The position numbers and the translations under genes are program-made. A stretch of DNA of 64,000 nt from Azolla caroliniana (taxonomy: Eukaryota; Polypodiophyta). Positions within the stretch are counted from its first letter, which is position 1; each line of letters begins with the position of its first letter. Shown here in pieces: positions 54,035 through 64,000 of the stretch. The stretch is taken from contig JBHGNT010000002.1 in the NCBI GenBank assembly GCA_043228905.1, positions 20,770,001 through 20,834,000 of the forward strand, given 5' to 3'. Below the pieces are notes generated by a model. It saw only the letters and a list, made by a program, of their open reading frames with translations. It ran no database searches and was not told the origin of the DNA.

Positions 54035-54904
54035 ATGGCAAATACTCATAAAACCATAGCAAAGTTCGGGGGTATGATTGATAATGAGCCGAGATCACCA
54101 ACAAATCTCAATTCTAATGCAATGGACAAAATGCTAATGAGTCACTTGATTTCTCTTCAAGAAACAATAAACAAGCAAGGTGAAGAGATTAGGATGTTAA
54201 TGAAAGAGAATGCTAAGCTCCAAAGTGTTGTCATTGAGAATGAAAGTCTTAAACAAGTGGTTGCAAAACTTCAAGAAGAGATTCAAGAATGTAAAAGAGC
54301 GTCTTTTGAAACAAATGAGCGCCTTAACAAGATTGAGTTAAAGGAAGCATTAAAAGAAGAAAAATTGGACACGATGAGGCGGGTTGTAAGTGAGATGAAG
54401 AATGTATGTACAACGAAGTCATGGGCTGATGTATGTGGTGGGGATGTGCAAGCAAACTCATCTAATATGCATGTGATGCATCAAGAGAAGAATATAGAAA
54501 GCATAGATGTCCGAGAATTGAAAGAACGTGAACGACGATCAAAGAACATTGTCGTCCGTGGGATTAAAGAAGAGAGTATGGAAACACCAGCATCCCTTGG
54601 AAAGGCCATTGGTGAATTTTTTAGCATGCATTATGGGATGTTAGATGTGAATGTATATGGGGCACACCGAGTTGGGAAACATGGTGTTACTCGCTTCGGA
54701 GAAAGGCCTATTGTATGCACAATGACAAATGATACAAAGCGGCAGATCATACTCGAAAATAGTTGGGTATACCTGAAAGGTACACAATGCTTTGTGAGTG
54801 AAGATCGTACAATCTCACAACAAAATGCTCGTCGTAAAGCATATGAAGAAAGATTAAAAAATAAGGTTACGGATGTGCCTAAAGATGGAAATGTAGCCAA
54901 ATAG
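54035..54904 (+). CDS. LINE ORF1 protein, coiled coil plus RRM-like domain
   Basis: A 289-residue frame starting MANTHKTIAKFGGMID. Residues about 35-125 are a long coiled coil (EEIRMLMKENAKLQSVVIEN and following). Residues about 165-285 resemble the RNA-binding/C-terminal half of L1-type ORF1p: RSKNIVVRGIKEES, then VNVYGAHRVGKHG, RPIVCTMTNDTKRQIILE and DRTISQQNARRKAYEERL. There is no CCHC knuckle. Canonical plant L1 ORF1 proteins usually have a DUF4283 domain and a zinc knuckle instead, so this layout is atypical. It would coat LINE RNA as a trimer-like chaperone if it behaves as animal ORF1p does (inference). It ends at a single TAG in frame with ORF2. Confidence 0.82.
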   Translation: MANTHKTIAKFGGMIDNEPRSPTNLNSNAMDKMLMSHLISLQETINKQGEEIRMLMKENAKLQSVVIENESLKQVVAKLQEEIQECKRASFETNERLNKIELKEALKEEKLDTMRRVVSEMKNVCTTKSWADVCGGDVQANSSNMHVMHQEKNIESIDVRELKERERRSKNIVVRGIKEESMETPASLGKAIGEFFSMHYGMLDVNVYGAHRVGKHGVTRFGERPIVCTMTNDTKRQIILENSWVYLKGTQCFVSEDRTISQQNARRKAYEERLKNKVTDVPKDGNVAK

Positions 54905-57900
54905 GGACACGTGATCTATGAGACTAACCCACGCCTTTTACGACTATGCTTTTGGAATTGCAATGGATACCCATGGAATGCGGGATTTGGCATAGATGAG
55001 TTCACCGATGACTCAGATATCACACTTCTTGTTGAAACATGGGAGCATGATACTCAAAGGATTCAAGGTTTAGGAAACTATAATGTACACTCTTTGATAT
55101 GGAAGAAAAATCCAAGACAAAGAAGAGGACAAGGAGGGGTGGCATGTTTGATTAAGAAGGAAATAGAGAAATATGTGTCAATCATAAAAAATGATGAAAA
55201 TAAATGCTACATATGGCTCAAAATAGAAACACCTAATGATTTGCCCACTTTTGTAGTTGGATGATACATTCCTCATCAAGATTCTAACTTTTATGCTTGT
55301 TTGGATAAAGATAAACCGTTTGCCAATCTAGAAGATGATATTGCTTATTTCAAATCCAAAGGGGAAGTTATTGTCTTTGGTGACATGAATGCTCGTACAA
55401 TAAGTTTCCAACTTGATTCACAAGAATCGTTCATGCCACATATCTCAAGGATGCAAGAGGATATGCAAATGTATAACCGCTCTTCTAGCGATGAAAAAGA
55501 TCCGGACCAATTTGGGAAGTTACTCCTACAAATGTGCAATAGTACCGGATTGCTTATTGCAAATGGTATTTCCTTATGGCCCAACACTAATGGTTTTACA
55601 TGTAGAAAACACAACGGAAATAGTGTGATTGACTATGTGGTACTTTCCGAAGGTATTTTGGATCGTATACATAAATTCTCACTTGGTGAATGGACACCGG
55701 AATCCAATAATAGGCCTTTATGTATTGATCTCAAATGTATGCATAGGTTTTATTGTGAGAAGGCTATTGAAGATAATAAACAACCGCACTTGAGCATGAA
55801 CCTTAAGCGAGCACCCATGTATTCCAAGATGGTTGAGGATATGTTACAAATGACAAAGATACAACATGGTGCCACACTAGAATGCAAATGGGAAGCTTTC
55901 AAGAAAGTCATTCTCTCATGTACAAACAAATGTTTTTCGACCAACCGCACATCTTGGAAATGCACCAAGAAACTTAGGAAAAAATGGTTTGATAAAGAAT
56001 GTCGTGAAGCTCGAAAGTGCCTTATGGTTTTGGATGTAGTTAAGGATAAAGAGAATTACCAAAAGCATTTTCATGAGTATAAAAGGCTTATTCAAAGAAA
56101 GAGAAGAATATGGGAAGTTACTCAACAATTTATCCAAACGCAAGAGAAAGCACATGCATGTGCTAAATTTTGGGGAAATCTAAAGGGGAAACGTGTTGAG
56201 AGTTATGGAGACTTAACTCTTCACGACTTGTCTATGCATTGTAAGAATTTATATGAGTTATCTCTTGCCGGAAAGATGATGTGTTATGGTTTTCTTTCAC
56301 ATATGCCTCCCTTCTTTACAATTGAAGATATATGCATAGGACTTAAGAAATTGGCCTCTCGAAAGGCAAGTGATCTTCAATGTATAAAGGCTGAAATGCT
56401 CAAATGGACGGGAAAGGAAGCACATATATGGATAAACGATATGTTTAATGATGCATTGCAACATGGTATGCCGTACGATTGGACTACAAATTGGATCAAA
56501 CCTTTACATAAAGGTGGAGATATAAATAATGTAAACAACTATCAAACCATGATGGTTGGCTCATTAATGGCAAAACTATTTGGATGTATAATGGAATCAA
56601 AGATAAGTGTATGGGCTGAAAAAAGTGGTAAGAGAGCTTATGGACAAGCTGGCTTTCGGAAACACCATAGCACCATTGATCACCTTATCACCCTTCGAGT
56701 ATTAATGGAGGAAAGTCGCCTTAGAGGTAAAGGTTTATATTGTTGCTTTGTAGACTTCAAGAAAGCTTTTGATATGGTACCTCGTGAGCATCTTTGGAGG
56801 CGAATGGAAGAACTTGAGGTGCCAAGTGAATATATGCTTGCAATTTCCCGAATTTATGAGAAGGTTATATGTTGTGTGCGCATGAGAGATAAACTTTCAG
56901 ATTTTTTCAAAAGCACTATTGGTGTTAAGCAAGGATGCCCACTCTCACCAACACTATTTGGTCTATGCATTGATGAATTGGAAGAAATGGTTACCAAGTT
57001 TGCAAAGGAAGAATGTGTTGAAGAAGTTGCCATTGGGAATATTGTGGTTATGTTTTTGCTATATGCAGATGATGTAGTGCTTTTTGCAAATACTTTAGGA
57101 GATGCACAAAAGCTTATGAAGGCATTAGAAAATTTTTGCATGCATACTAAATTAAGTGTCAATAGCACTAAAACAAAGATTATGCTTGTGAAGAGCCAAA
57201 AAAGAGATAAACCATGCATTATGTACAACAATGAGCCACTTGAATGTGTGGAAAGCTTCAAATATCTTGGCCTTGAAGTTCCTTCAAATCATAGATGGAA
57301 TGAATGTGCTACACGCCACTTAGAGGCGGGTAAGCGAGCATACTTTGCATTTGAGAACACATGCAATCTTGGAGATATTAAGTGTTGGGTCCTCAAGAAA
57401 TATCTTTTCAACACTTTGGTGACACCGGTTCTTCTCTATGGGGTGGAAGTATGGGGAAGTAACATCCCTAAATCTATGTGGAAAGAGTTTGAAAATGTCC
57501 AAAAGCATTTTCTTACCAAGTTTCTACAAGTTAAGAAACAAATGCCCTACACCCTCCTCCTCCTTGAGACGGGATCGCTTCCCATTGAGATCATGGCCAT
57601 CGAAAGGGTTGTTGAATACATGCTTAAGGTTCAAAAAAGTCCCTCACATTGACTTCCTAGAATTGCGTGGGAAGCAAGCAAAAAGATCCAAAAGACGCAT
57701 AAAAGCAAAATTTTGTGTTCCGGTTGGATGCAAGATATAGAAAAATGGTTTGGTAGATGGGATGCGAGACACTTGCTTCATGATGCATCATTAGATTCCT
57801 CTGTAAATGAGGCATTTTTGCAACGCCAATGTATCATGACATGGGACAAATGTGGAGGCTCACGCTTCACACATTATGCTACACATGTTGCACCTAACTA

Positions 57901-58252
57901 CAAAACCATATTCTTTGCGGAACGAGGAAATCATACACATCCATACATGTTAGAACCCATACCGTTATCTACCATTCAAACCATTGCTTCCATGCGACTT
58001 AGCTCACATGCATTGCGATGTGAAAGAGGGCGTTGGGGCACAAGTGATGAGAGTGGTCGGTTATGCACACTTTGCCCTAAACAAGTTCGCGAGTCTGAGT
58101 ATCACACTTTGATACAATGCTCTACCTTTGATCATATTCGACCATGCTTTCCACATCTCTTCGATCAAGCCCAATCTTTGCATGAATTCCTCTCACAACC
58201 ACAATGTGCACTCTCGATTGCAACATTCATTGGTCAAGTTCTTGAACATTGA
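54905..58252 (+). pseudogene. LINE ORF2: endonuclease, reverse transcriptase, zinc motif
   Basis: A single frame of about 1115 codons, broken only by TGA at 55262 and TGA at 57650, and in the same frame as ORF1. No ATG opens it; the first residues after the ORF1 stop already lead into the endonuclease. APE-type endonuclease: CFWNCNGYPW, LLVETWEHD, VFGDMNAR and SVIDYVVLSEG, but the final SDH motif reads SNNRPLCIDL, so the catalytic Asp/His pair is lost. RT: AEMLKWTG, IKPLHKGG, GQAGFRKHHSTIDHL, VDFKKAFDMVPREHLW, GVKQGCPLSPTLF and the catalytic LLYADDVVLFA (about 57058-57090). The C terminus has LCTLCPKQVRESEYHTLIQC, a CCHC zinc motif typical of LINE ORF2. Probably dead, but with few breaks it is fairly young. 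Confidence 0.85.
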
Positions 58253-58338
58253 GAGTCACTAGTCACTTTCACATGTATCACGTGAAATGTAATATTTTTT
58301 GTCTCATAGGTCATATTTGACCTCCGAAGAAGATAATA

Positions 58339-58364
58339 TAATCTATCTATCTATCTATCTATCT
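58339..58364 (+). repeat. LINE 3' tail, ATCT tetranucleotide repeat
   Basis: About six ATCT/CTAT units directly after the LINE 3' UTR (GAAGAAGATAATATA). A short microsatellite tail instead of poly(A) occurs in some LINE clades. Confidence 0.75.
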
Positions 58365-58365
58365 C

Positions 58366-58414
58366 GGCTTTACGCGCGCGCACACACACACACACACAAA
58401 CAAACTTCTTTACA
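58366..58414 (+). repeat. 5' LTR of copia C, last piece
   Basis: CGGCTTTACGCGCGC, a CA microsatellite and CAAACTTCTTTACA, which corresponds to the 3' LTR end CTTCTTTACA at 61971 and sits one base before the primer site. Confidence 0.75.
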
Positions 58415-58426
58415 TGGTATCAGAGC
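58415..58426 (+). promoter_or_regulatory. Primer binding site, initiator-Met tRNA
   Basis: TGGTATCAGAGC, exact copia primer site, immediately after the LTR. Confidence 0.9.
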
Positions 58427-58517
58427 AAATGGTTGTCTGATTAAACTTGCTAACTATGTTGTGCCACACACCGACAATCAACAGAACTAGTTCGATAACA
58501 GAGAAGAAAACGATACT

Positions 58518-59360
58518 ATGAATACTCAGATGGGATGTGCTCTACCCATCGAGAAACTTGACAAAACAAACTTTGCATCTTGGGAATACAAGATGCACCA
58601 ATACCTTGTCAGCCAAGGTTATTGGAGCTACATCGAAGGAGCTCACGAAAACCAACCCAACCCAATAGATGCCGACTAACCAGCATGGGATCAAGCGGCC
58701 AATCGTGTGATTTACTGTCTTGCATCATGCGTTCATGATCCCATGCTATATTCAAGAGGCAAAAACACCAAAAGAAGCTTGGGGCAATCTCAAGAAAATT
58801 TCCGTGGCCAATATGGTTGCGCGCAAACTTCAACTCCGACAGGAGTTGAACAATATACAACAAAGGGATATGTCGATCACCAGCTATACCTTGAAGAGAA
58901 AGGAGTTGTGTGATGCCCTTGGATCGATTAACGTCATCATTGATGATGATGAAATAGTGCAAATATGCCTCGACGGCCTAGCACCACGATTCGGCACGAT
59001 CAGATCGACCATTCTTGTAAGGGAGAATCCTCCCTCCTTTTTCGACCTTCAGCCGATACTGTTGATCAAGAAAATCATGTCCCTGAAAGGAGCAATGTGC
59101 CCAATGGTCAGATACTCTACTCCTAGTCGAATGAGGGAAGAGGATTCAGCCGAGGAAATAGAGGCCGATTCAGTTGAGGCCAACAGGGTTAGTTGACCAA
59201 AGAACATAATTCCTAGCATTGGCAGGAGGCCAAGTACACTCCTAGGGAGTTTAACAGAAGGGGGAGCCATCCTATCAGAGCAAGCCACCAAAACAACCCA
59301 ATCAAATGCGGGTACTGTGGAAAACTCGGCCACTAGGAAGAGGAGTGCCGAAAGAAGAAA
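58518..59360 (+). pseudogene. Copia C gag
   Basis: Starts MNTQMGCALPIEKLDKTNFA then SWEYKMHQYLVSQGYW. A TAA near 58678 and frame changes follow; the core continues as EAKTPKEAWGNLKKI, LRQELNNIQQRDMSITSYTL and ICLDGLAPRFGTIRSTILVR. The zinc knuckle CGYCGKLGH at 59311 onward has an in-frame TAG before the last Cys (EEEC). Confidence 0.82.
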
Positions 59361-59390
59361 TGAGAGTCAACATCGACCAGCCGACAACTC

Positions 59391-59815
59391 ATGAACTATG
59401 CCACGAATTCCGATTATAACGATCATGGTGGAATGTTCATAATGAGGCATAAAGTCCCATTCGAGAACGATGGCAAACAAACCTACCTCAAGAATGTTCT
59501 GCATGTCCCAACCATCATGAAACATCTCATCTCTGTCGACCAAATAGTAGAACAAGGCATGCAAATGCGATTCAACAATGAAGGTTGCTTCAATGAAAAA
59601 GACGATTAACTCGTAGCTCACGGTCGATGAGAAGGCTGAATGTTCATCCTCGAGTCAAACGAGGTGTAGTCGGGCAGGTTTGCAAAAGGCCTCAAAGTTG
59701 ACACCGACTTGAAATTGTGGCACAAGAGAACTGGCCACATCAATCTCCAAAAGCTCCAAAACATGCATAAGAAAGACATAACCGCCACAAAAGGAAAACT
59801 CTGATGCTCCACCTG
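59391..59815 (+). pseudogene. Copia C protease end and GAG-preintegrase
   Basis: Reads KQTYLKNVLHVPTIMKHLIS then VDQIVEQGMQMRFNNEGCF (after the protease), then LKLWHKRTGHINLQKLQNMH (preintegrase zinc-binding block). The protease DSG motif itself is not visible. The integrase core that should follow is absent. Confidence 0.75.
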
Positions 59816-59819
59816 AGAG

Positions 59820-60720
59820 AAGAACTGGTTAGCCGATTCGGCTACGGCAACTACATGGCATATCACTATGCCTTTATGATGAAGGTGGCAACTGTTCAAG
59901 AACCGGAAAATTTTTCTGAAGCAGCCGAGGATCCATGATGGGTCAAAGCCATGAATGAGGAAATGCAGGTGCTTTGAACAAACGAGACATGGGATCTCGC
60001 TCCCCACTCCACACACAAAAAAGGATCGGTTGCAGGTGGATCTACAAGGTAAAATACAATGTTGACAGTTCGGTAAACCTCTACAAGGCACGACTCATAG
60101 CTAAGGGATATGCTCAAACACACGACATCAACTATGAGGAGACCTTTGCCTAGGTGGCAAAGATGACGACAATTTAGACAATCATTGCACTCGCAGTTGC
60201 TAAAGGGTGACACCTCCATCAAATGGATGTAAAGAACACAGTTTTACAAGGCGAATTAGAAGAGGAGGTCTTCATGATTCAACCATTTGGTTTCGAATTA
60301 ACCAAGCATCCGACCGCAGTCTGCCGACTCAAGAAGTCATTGTATGAACTCAAGCAAGCACCACGTGCTTAGCACTCTAAGGCCACTCAGTATCTTCACC
60401 AAATCGGCTTCTGCATGTCGAAATCGGATAACTCCCTCTACATCAGAAGCGAGTCGGACAACCCGATTGTCATCATCCTTTACGTGGATGATCTGGTCAC
60501 CAGAGGAAAGAATCTACCCACTATTAGTAAGGTCAAATCACTCCTATCCGGAAAATTCAAATGAAAGATATGCACGAGCTCCATTACTTCCTCGGTATAG
60601 AAGTAATTAGGACTCAAGTCAGGATTAGGATCTCTCAGCGGCACTACATCCTCAACTTGCTCTACAAGTTCATGATGACTAAGTGCAAACATGTGTCAAC
60701 TCCTCTTCATCGAAACCTCA
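59820..60720 (+). pseudogene. Copia C reverse transcriptase
   Basis: In fluctuating frames: AMNEEMQVL, KARLIAKGYAQTHDINYEET-like sequence near 60090-60150, [20 protein letters not shown] near 60218-60280, [14 protein letters not shown] near 60330-60370, and the catalytic ILYVDDLVTR near 60475-60502. Many stops. Confidence 0.8.
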
Positions 60721-61073
60721 AGCTCGATGCCGAATAAGGAACAGAAGAGTGCGAGCCAACTCAGTATCGTCAACTGATTGGTAGATTAATCTATCTTACC
60801 ATTACATGACTCGACCTCAGCTATCTGGTTGGTCTACTCAGCCAATTCATACAGAAACCTCGGGATATTCATCTAGATTGCGTTAAGAGAGTACTCAAGT
60901 GCGTCCATGGGAGGATGGATTAAATCATCATGTACAAGCTAGACACAATCGTCCGACTCGAAGGGTACACAGATGCAGATTGGGCCGACAAATGATCAAC
61001 CTGAGGGTTCGTCTTCTCCATCGGTAGCGGAGCAATCTCCTGGAGCAGTAAAAAGTAGCTGACAATCGCGCTT

Positions 61074-61330
61074 TTGAGCATAGAGGCCGAATATAGGGTC
61101 ACTATTGTCACTGCATGTGAAGTCGTTTGCCTAAAAAGGATATTGAAGGATTTGGGCATTCCCATCAAGGATCCGATTCTCCTTTACTGCGACAACATGA
61201 GTAGTATTCATTTGGCTCAGAACCCGGTGTTCCACGCGCACATGAAGCATATCGAAGTGCACTATCACTTCATTTGAGAGCGCGTCCAGGCTGGAGATGT
61301 CAACTAGCAACACATTAGCCAAATCTTCAG
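61074..61330 (+). pseudogene. Copia C RNase H
   Basis: SIEAEYRVTIVTACEVVCLK, then LLYCDNMSSIHLAQNPVFHA and KHIEVHYHFI, the C-terminal half of copia RNase H. The N-terminal half (YTDADWADK at about 60963) is in the same region but broken by stops. Confidence 0.83.
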
Positions 61331-61655
61331 GTTTCCAACATCTTCATGAAAGCCTTAGGAGTCGACAAGCTTGTGCAATTTATATCGGACCTAGGTCTAA
61401 CGATATATGCATTCCGAACCTAACGGGGAGTACAACAACCGATGAGTACAACGCAACAGTCGATCAGTTGATCAATGGACACAAGCCAACCAAGGGGAGT
61501 CAAAGACAAGCCACACAAATCAAACAAGGAGTCGAAACAATCGAAGCCAAGTTGGTCGACCATCCAGCCATAGAGACGAGAAATCTAGAAAGCCGAAACG
61601 AGCCAAAGTATCGAGACAATCTCACCGGCGACCAAACGTTGTGTTCGACAGGGCA

Positions 61656-61971
61656 TGTTGAGAATCAAACCCAACTACCCCAATGAAATGGCTTTCGCAC
61701 TAGCAATGGACACACTAGGCTAGTTTTGTAAATAGCGAAAAGAGAAATTGCACTAGGTTAGTTGGTATTTAAACCAACCTTTTGTAACTTAGTTACTGTT
61801 GGATGTAATTTATTTTTTGTTTAATATAGCTTCTTGTTCTATGTGTGTGTGTGTGTGTGTGTTGGGTTTACACACACACACTCACTCACTCACACACACG
61901 CACACACACGCATGCACACACACATAGTTCCTTCCGTTGCACAAGATCACCTAGACTCACGCTTCTTTACA
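61656..61971 (+). repeat. 3' LTR of copia C, 316 bp
   Basis: Starts TGTTGAGAATCAAACCCAAC, ends GCTTCTTTACA. It carries GT and CA microsatellites at about 61842-61924, at the site where the 5' copy has the CT run and the LINE. Confidence 0.88.
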
Positions 61972-62598
61972 GAGCGGACTTCTCGCGACCAAGATTCGGC
62001 AACATTAATTTGGTTTCCATATGGGGGGTGATTCGATTCGGAAGAGCTTGCATCCCGATCGAATTTATGACCATTCCCTTTTTTGTTGATTGACCAGTAG
62101 TTGACAATGTTGTGGCTGGCCCTTTGGCTTGCCGTTCCACGACTTCGACCTTGGACGATCATTTCTCCTCCTTGGTTGGATTTGATCATGATTGGTTCTT
62201 TGAGCCATTCCCCTGAAGAAGTGTGCTTCGGCGTTGTCATCGATGGTGAGTTCCATCGACTTTCTTCGACGGTCTTCTGATAAGATATGCTTGATCGCTT
62301 TGTCAAGTGTCAGCTTTGTCGAATTGTTCATGATGGTCGTGGAGAAGACTTCCCAACTTGCTAGGAGGTTGGAAAGGAGTGCAAGTGCCTTGATTTCTTC
62401 TTCAAAATTCAGGCCTGGTGAGGAGAGTTCGGTCAACACCCGACTGAAGATGTTGACATGGAAGGTGGTCGCTTCTATCTCCCTCATCTTCATGTTAAAT
62501 GATTTCCGAATCAAGATGAGTTTGGAGGAGCTCAACTTCATTTCGTATATTGATTGAAGTTTCTCCCATTTTGGGGATGCAATCGTCTCTTTAGCCAT
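61972..62598 (-). pseudogene. Copia D gag
   Basis: The minus strand from 62598 reads MAKETIASPKWEKLQSIYEM, then EATTFHVNIFSRVLTELSSP, LALLSNLLASWEVFSTTI and LSEDRRRKSMELTIDDNAEA, a copia Gag core, then a basic Gln/Arg/Asn-rich C terminus (QPRRRNDRPRSKSWNGKPKG). It ends in the insertion site of copia C and continues at 53511. Confidence 0.83.
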
Positions 62599-62903
62599 GT
62601 TGAAGTAGACCTTTTAGGCCAAATGCATTCTAATGGTCGACCTTGCAATTTCGTTGAGTGATCGCAATTCTACTGCTAACATCTCTGTCGGCTTTCTATT
62701 ATGTTGAATCGCCTCTATTTGGCATCAGATGATCAACACATCCTGCATCATCACCTTCCATAGGGCAAAATGTTTTGCCATCGAATTTCCTGATTTCCCA
62801 GCCAGTGTCAAATATCGAAGCCATCATTCTTGTGGAAGCAATTATTTGGCCTAGTCCTTTCCTTCAGTCAATTTTCCTTCTTCTTGTGTTTTTGCTTTGA
62901 TTC

Positions 62904-62915
62904 GCCCTAATACCA
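62904..62915 (-). promoter_or_regulatory. Mutated primer binding site of copia D
   Basis: The minus strand reads TGGTATTAGGGC, two changes from TGGTATCAGAGC, directly after the LTR. Confidence 0.7.
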
Positions 62916-62918
62916 ATT

Positions 62919-63271
62919 TGTAGACATTGTATGTGTCTTGGTCGACGATGATGTGTAAGGTTGGTCAAGTGATGCGGAAATATATATGGATCTTGTTGAA
63001 TGGAATTTGCAAACAAGTAATAGGTGAGGAAGGATGTATATGGTTTATGGAAAAAATAGGTGAGGAAGAATATGGATAGAGAGTAAAGAAAGAAGATGAT
63101 AGTTACACGGTTATGAGGCAAGATGATTGTTGCATTACAATTCCTTCGAACTTCTTTACAAGACTCGGTTCTCTCTTATTTATAGTTAGGGTAACTGAGC
63201 CCTATTCCTTTTGGGAGTGTTCACATGAGAAGGATACAGTAAATGGGTAGAGTGGGACTTTTAACCCAACA
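62919..63271 (-). repeat. 5' LTR of copia D, 353 bp
   Basis: On the minus strand it begins TGTTGGGTTAAAAGTCCC and ends ATGTCTACA next to the primer site. Matches 27175-27520. Confidence 0.87.
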
Positions 63272-64000
63272 ATGTGGTATACCTTCCGTCATCTTGGGAT
63301 GATTATGTAAGTTCCCTTCACTTGGGAAGAATTTGTTGGCTTTCTCCAGATTTTGAGCTATATTCCTCTTTTGTCCATCAGGCATTGTTAGTCGAAGCTC
63401 TGAAATATTGCTTGATTTAAAGCTACATCTCATCATATTCTTCCTCTTACAACATCACCACTACCTTACTAAAGACTATACCAACATGGGCATGTGAAGT
63501 TGTAAAGAAAACTAATCCAAGATCTTTATTATTTGTGTGAATCTCATCTTAGCCCTTATATCTTGCCCTTACCAAAATATCTACTACATTGTAGTGTCAC
63601 CCCACCACATGTTGAATATCCATCAAAGAATATTAATGTGTGGAGCTGAGCATCAAAAGATACATTAGAGAATAGAAAGACAATTTATTGCTATGATCAT
63701 TGTCATGCGTATGAGATAATGTCAATCTTCTTTGCTTACTAACAAAATTCCACAATATTCTCTTTTTCCTTTGGCATACCCTCTTTGTCTTTCACTTCAT
63801 ACCTTTTCCCTAAACCAGATTATCTATTGATTCCCATAATCCAATCGAGTTGGTATCCACTCTTATGAACTTCTTCTTCTCCATGACCAACTTGTGTAAA
63901 GGTCCTACAACATGCTTGTAGTGTGGAATCAACATTGCTTTGGTTGATCTTTGGCCCAATTTTACTTCTTTATCTTCTTTCGCAACCTGTGGAAAGGTCC
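63272..64000. other. Unassigned DNA outside the nested stack
   Basis: No gene, RNA or mobile-element family recognised with confidence. It is AT-rich with only short open frames. It should be the other side of the copia D insertion site, but an exact target duplication with the left side (27170-27174) is not seen. Confidence 0.35.

Larger units (their letters stand above)
53850..58365 (+). mobile_element. LINE inserted in the 5' LTR of copia C
   Basis: A plus-strand non-LTR retrotransposon of about 4.5 kb: leader, ORF1 (54035-54904), ORF2 (54905-58252), 3' UTR, and a tail of ATCT tetranucleotides at about 58339-58364 in place of poly(A). The two ORFs share one reading frame. The 5' end is uncertain (53690-53870) because it abuts a CT microsatellite. 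The tail is followed by the end of the copia LTR (CAAACTTCTTTACA), confirming insertion within it. Confidence 0.85.
53512..61971 (+). mobile_element. Ty1/copia element C, nested in copia D, integrase deleted
   Basis: A plus-strand element. The 5' LTR starts at 53512 and ends at 58414, split by a LINE; the 3' LTR is 61656-61971. Flanking GAGAG (53507-53511) and GAGCG (61972-61976) are a 5-bp target duplication with one mismatch; removing one copy restores the gag frame of D exactly. The internal region has a Met primer site, gag, broken zinc knuckle, preintegrase, then jumps at about 59815 to the linker before RT, so the integrase core is missing. Numerous stops throughout. Confidence 0.85.
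27175..63271 (-). mobile_element. Ty1/copia element D, outermost host of the nested stack
   Basis: This minus-strand element has its 5' LTR at 62919-63271 and 3' LTR at 27175-27520. Its own sequence survives in three pieces: 62918-61972 (gag), 53511-53445 (gag/protease junction) and 30865-27521 (protease to RNase H). The gag frame ending AESWSREVRS at 61972 continues in frame as LEDSSTREIMYSAHDARTWM at 53511 once one 5-bp target copy is removed, and the protease motif GTTFHVTPHHE resumes at 30865. The intervening DNA is copia C (53512-61971) and gypsy O (30866-53444). Total ancestral length would be about 5 kb. Confidence 0.85.

Noticed and set aside
27175-63271. Endogenous pararetrovirus or other viral insertion
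   Set aside because: All pol fragments carry integrase in copia or gypsy order with LTRs; no movement protein or pararetroviral coat features were seen.
1-64000. tRNA or rRNA genes
   Set aside because: Only tRNA-complementary primer sites (TGGTATCAGAGC) were found; no cloverleaf or rRNA sequence was recognised.

Overview
The window looks like nuclear DNA of a flowering plant. It has two ordinary intron-bearing plant genes, plant-type Ty1/copia and Ty3/gypsy retrotransposons primed by initiator-Met tRNA, long CT/GA and CA microsatellites, and AT-rich intergenic DNA. The species cannot be named from the sequence. One 100-base assembly gap lies at 5784-5883. About four fifths of the window is mobile-element DNA, mostly decayed.

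Layout. 1-13.1 kb: fragments of copia and gypsy elements on both strands (copia 3' end and LTR at 1-1108; gypsy integrase remnant at 1137-2043; a minus-strand copia at 2044-5783; the gap; a deleted plus-strand copia at 5884-8746), a GC-rich degenerate repeat block (8750-11935), and a truncated copia 5' end (11936-13073). 14.7-23.9 kb: two convergent host genes. One is a TlyA/FtsJ-type RNA methyltransferase gene (plus strand, eight exons, 14656-19919). The other is a lysine/histidine-transporter-like (LHT8-like) amino acid permease gene (minus strand, five exons, 20993-23881). All exon joins of both genes are in phase.

27.2-63.3 kb is a nested stack. A minus-strand copia element (here 'D', LTRs at 27175-27520 and 62919-63271) was hit by two elements: a minus-strand gypsy ('O', 30866-53444) and a plus-strand copia ('C', 53512-61971). 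C's 5' LTR was later split by a LINE. Inside O sit a solo copia LTR (51812-52391) and a second gypsy ('B', 32168-50986). The 3' LTR of B was split by a 10.8-kb DNA transposon (32270-43068). That transposon has near-perfect terminal inverted repeats and a 4-bp TAAT target duplication. The undisrupted LTR copy of B at 50621-50986 preserves the empty site.

The 10.8-kb DNA transposon is the most interesting object here. Its plus-strand gene encodes a transposase with an apparent DDD triad, which together with the 4-bp duplication fits the Sola superfamily. A convergent minus-strand gene of seven exons encodes a protein of about 900 residues that I do not recognise as a whole, with a RING-like Cys/His cluster and a C-terminal FCP1/NIF-like (HAD phosphatase) module. 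Each gene carries one intron of almost identical length (1217 and 1207 bp) made almost entirely of a palindrome array built on AGCTAATTAGCT. The same palindrome recurs next to both termini and in the spacer between the genes, giving the element a mirror-like architecture. Two in-frame TAG codons and one 10-bp microduplication suggest that this copy is recently decayed.
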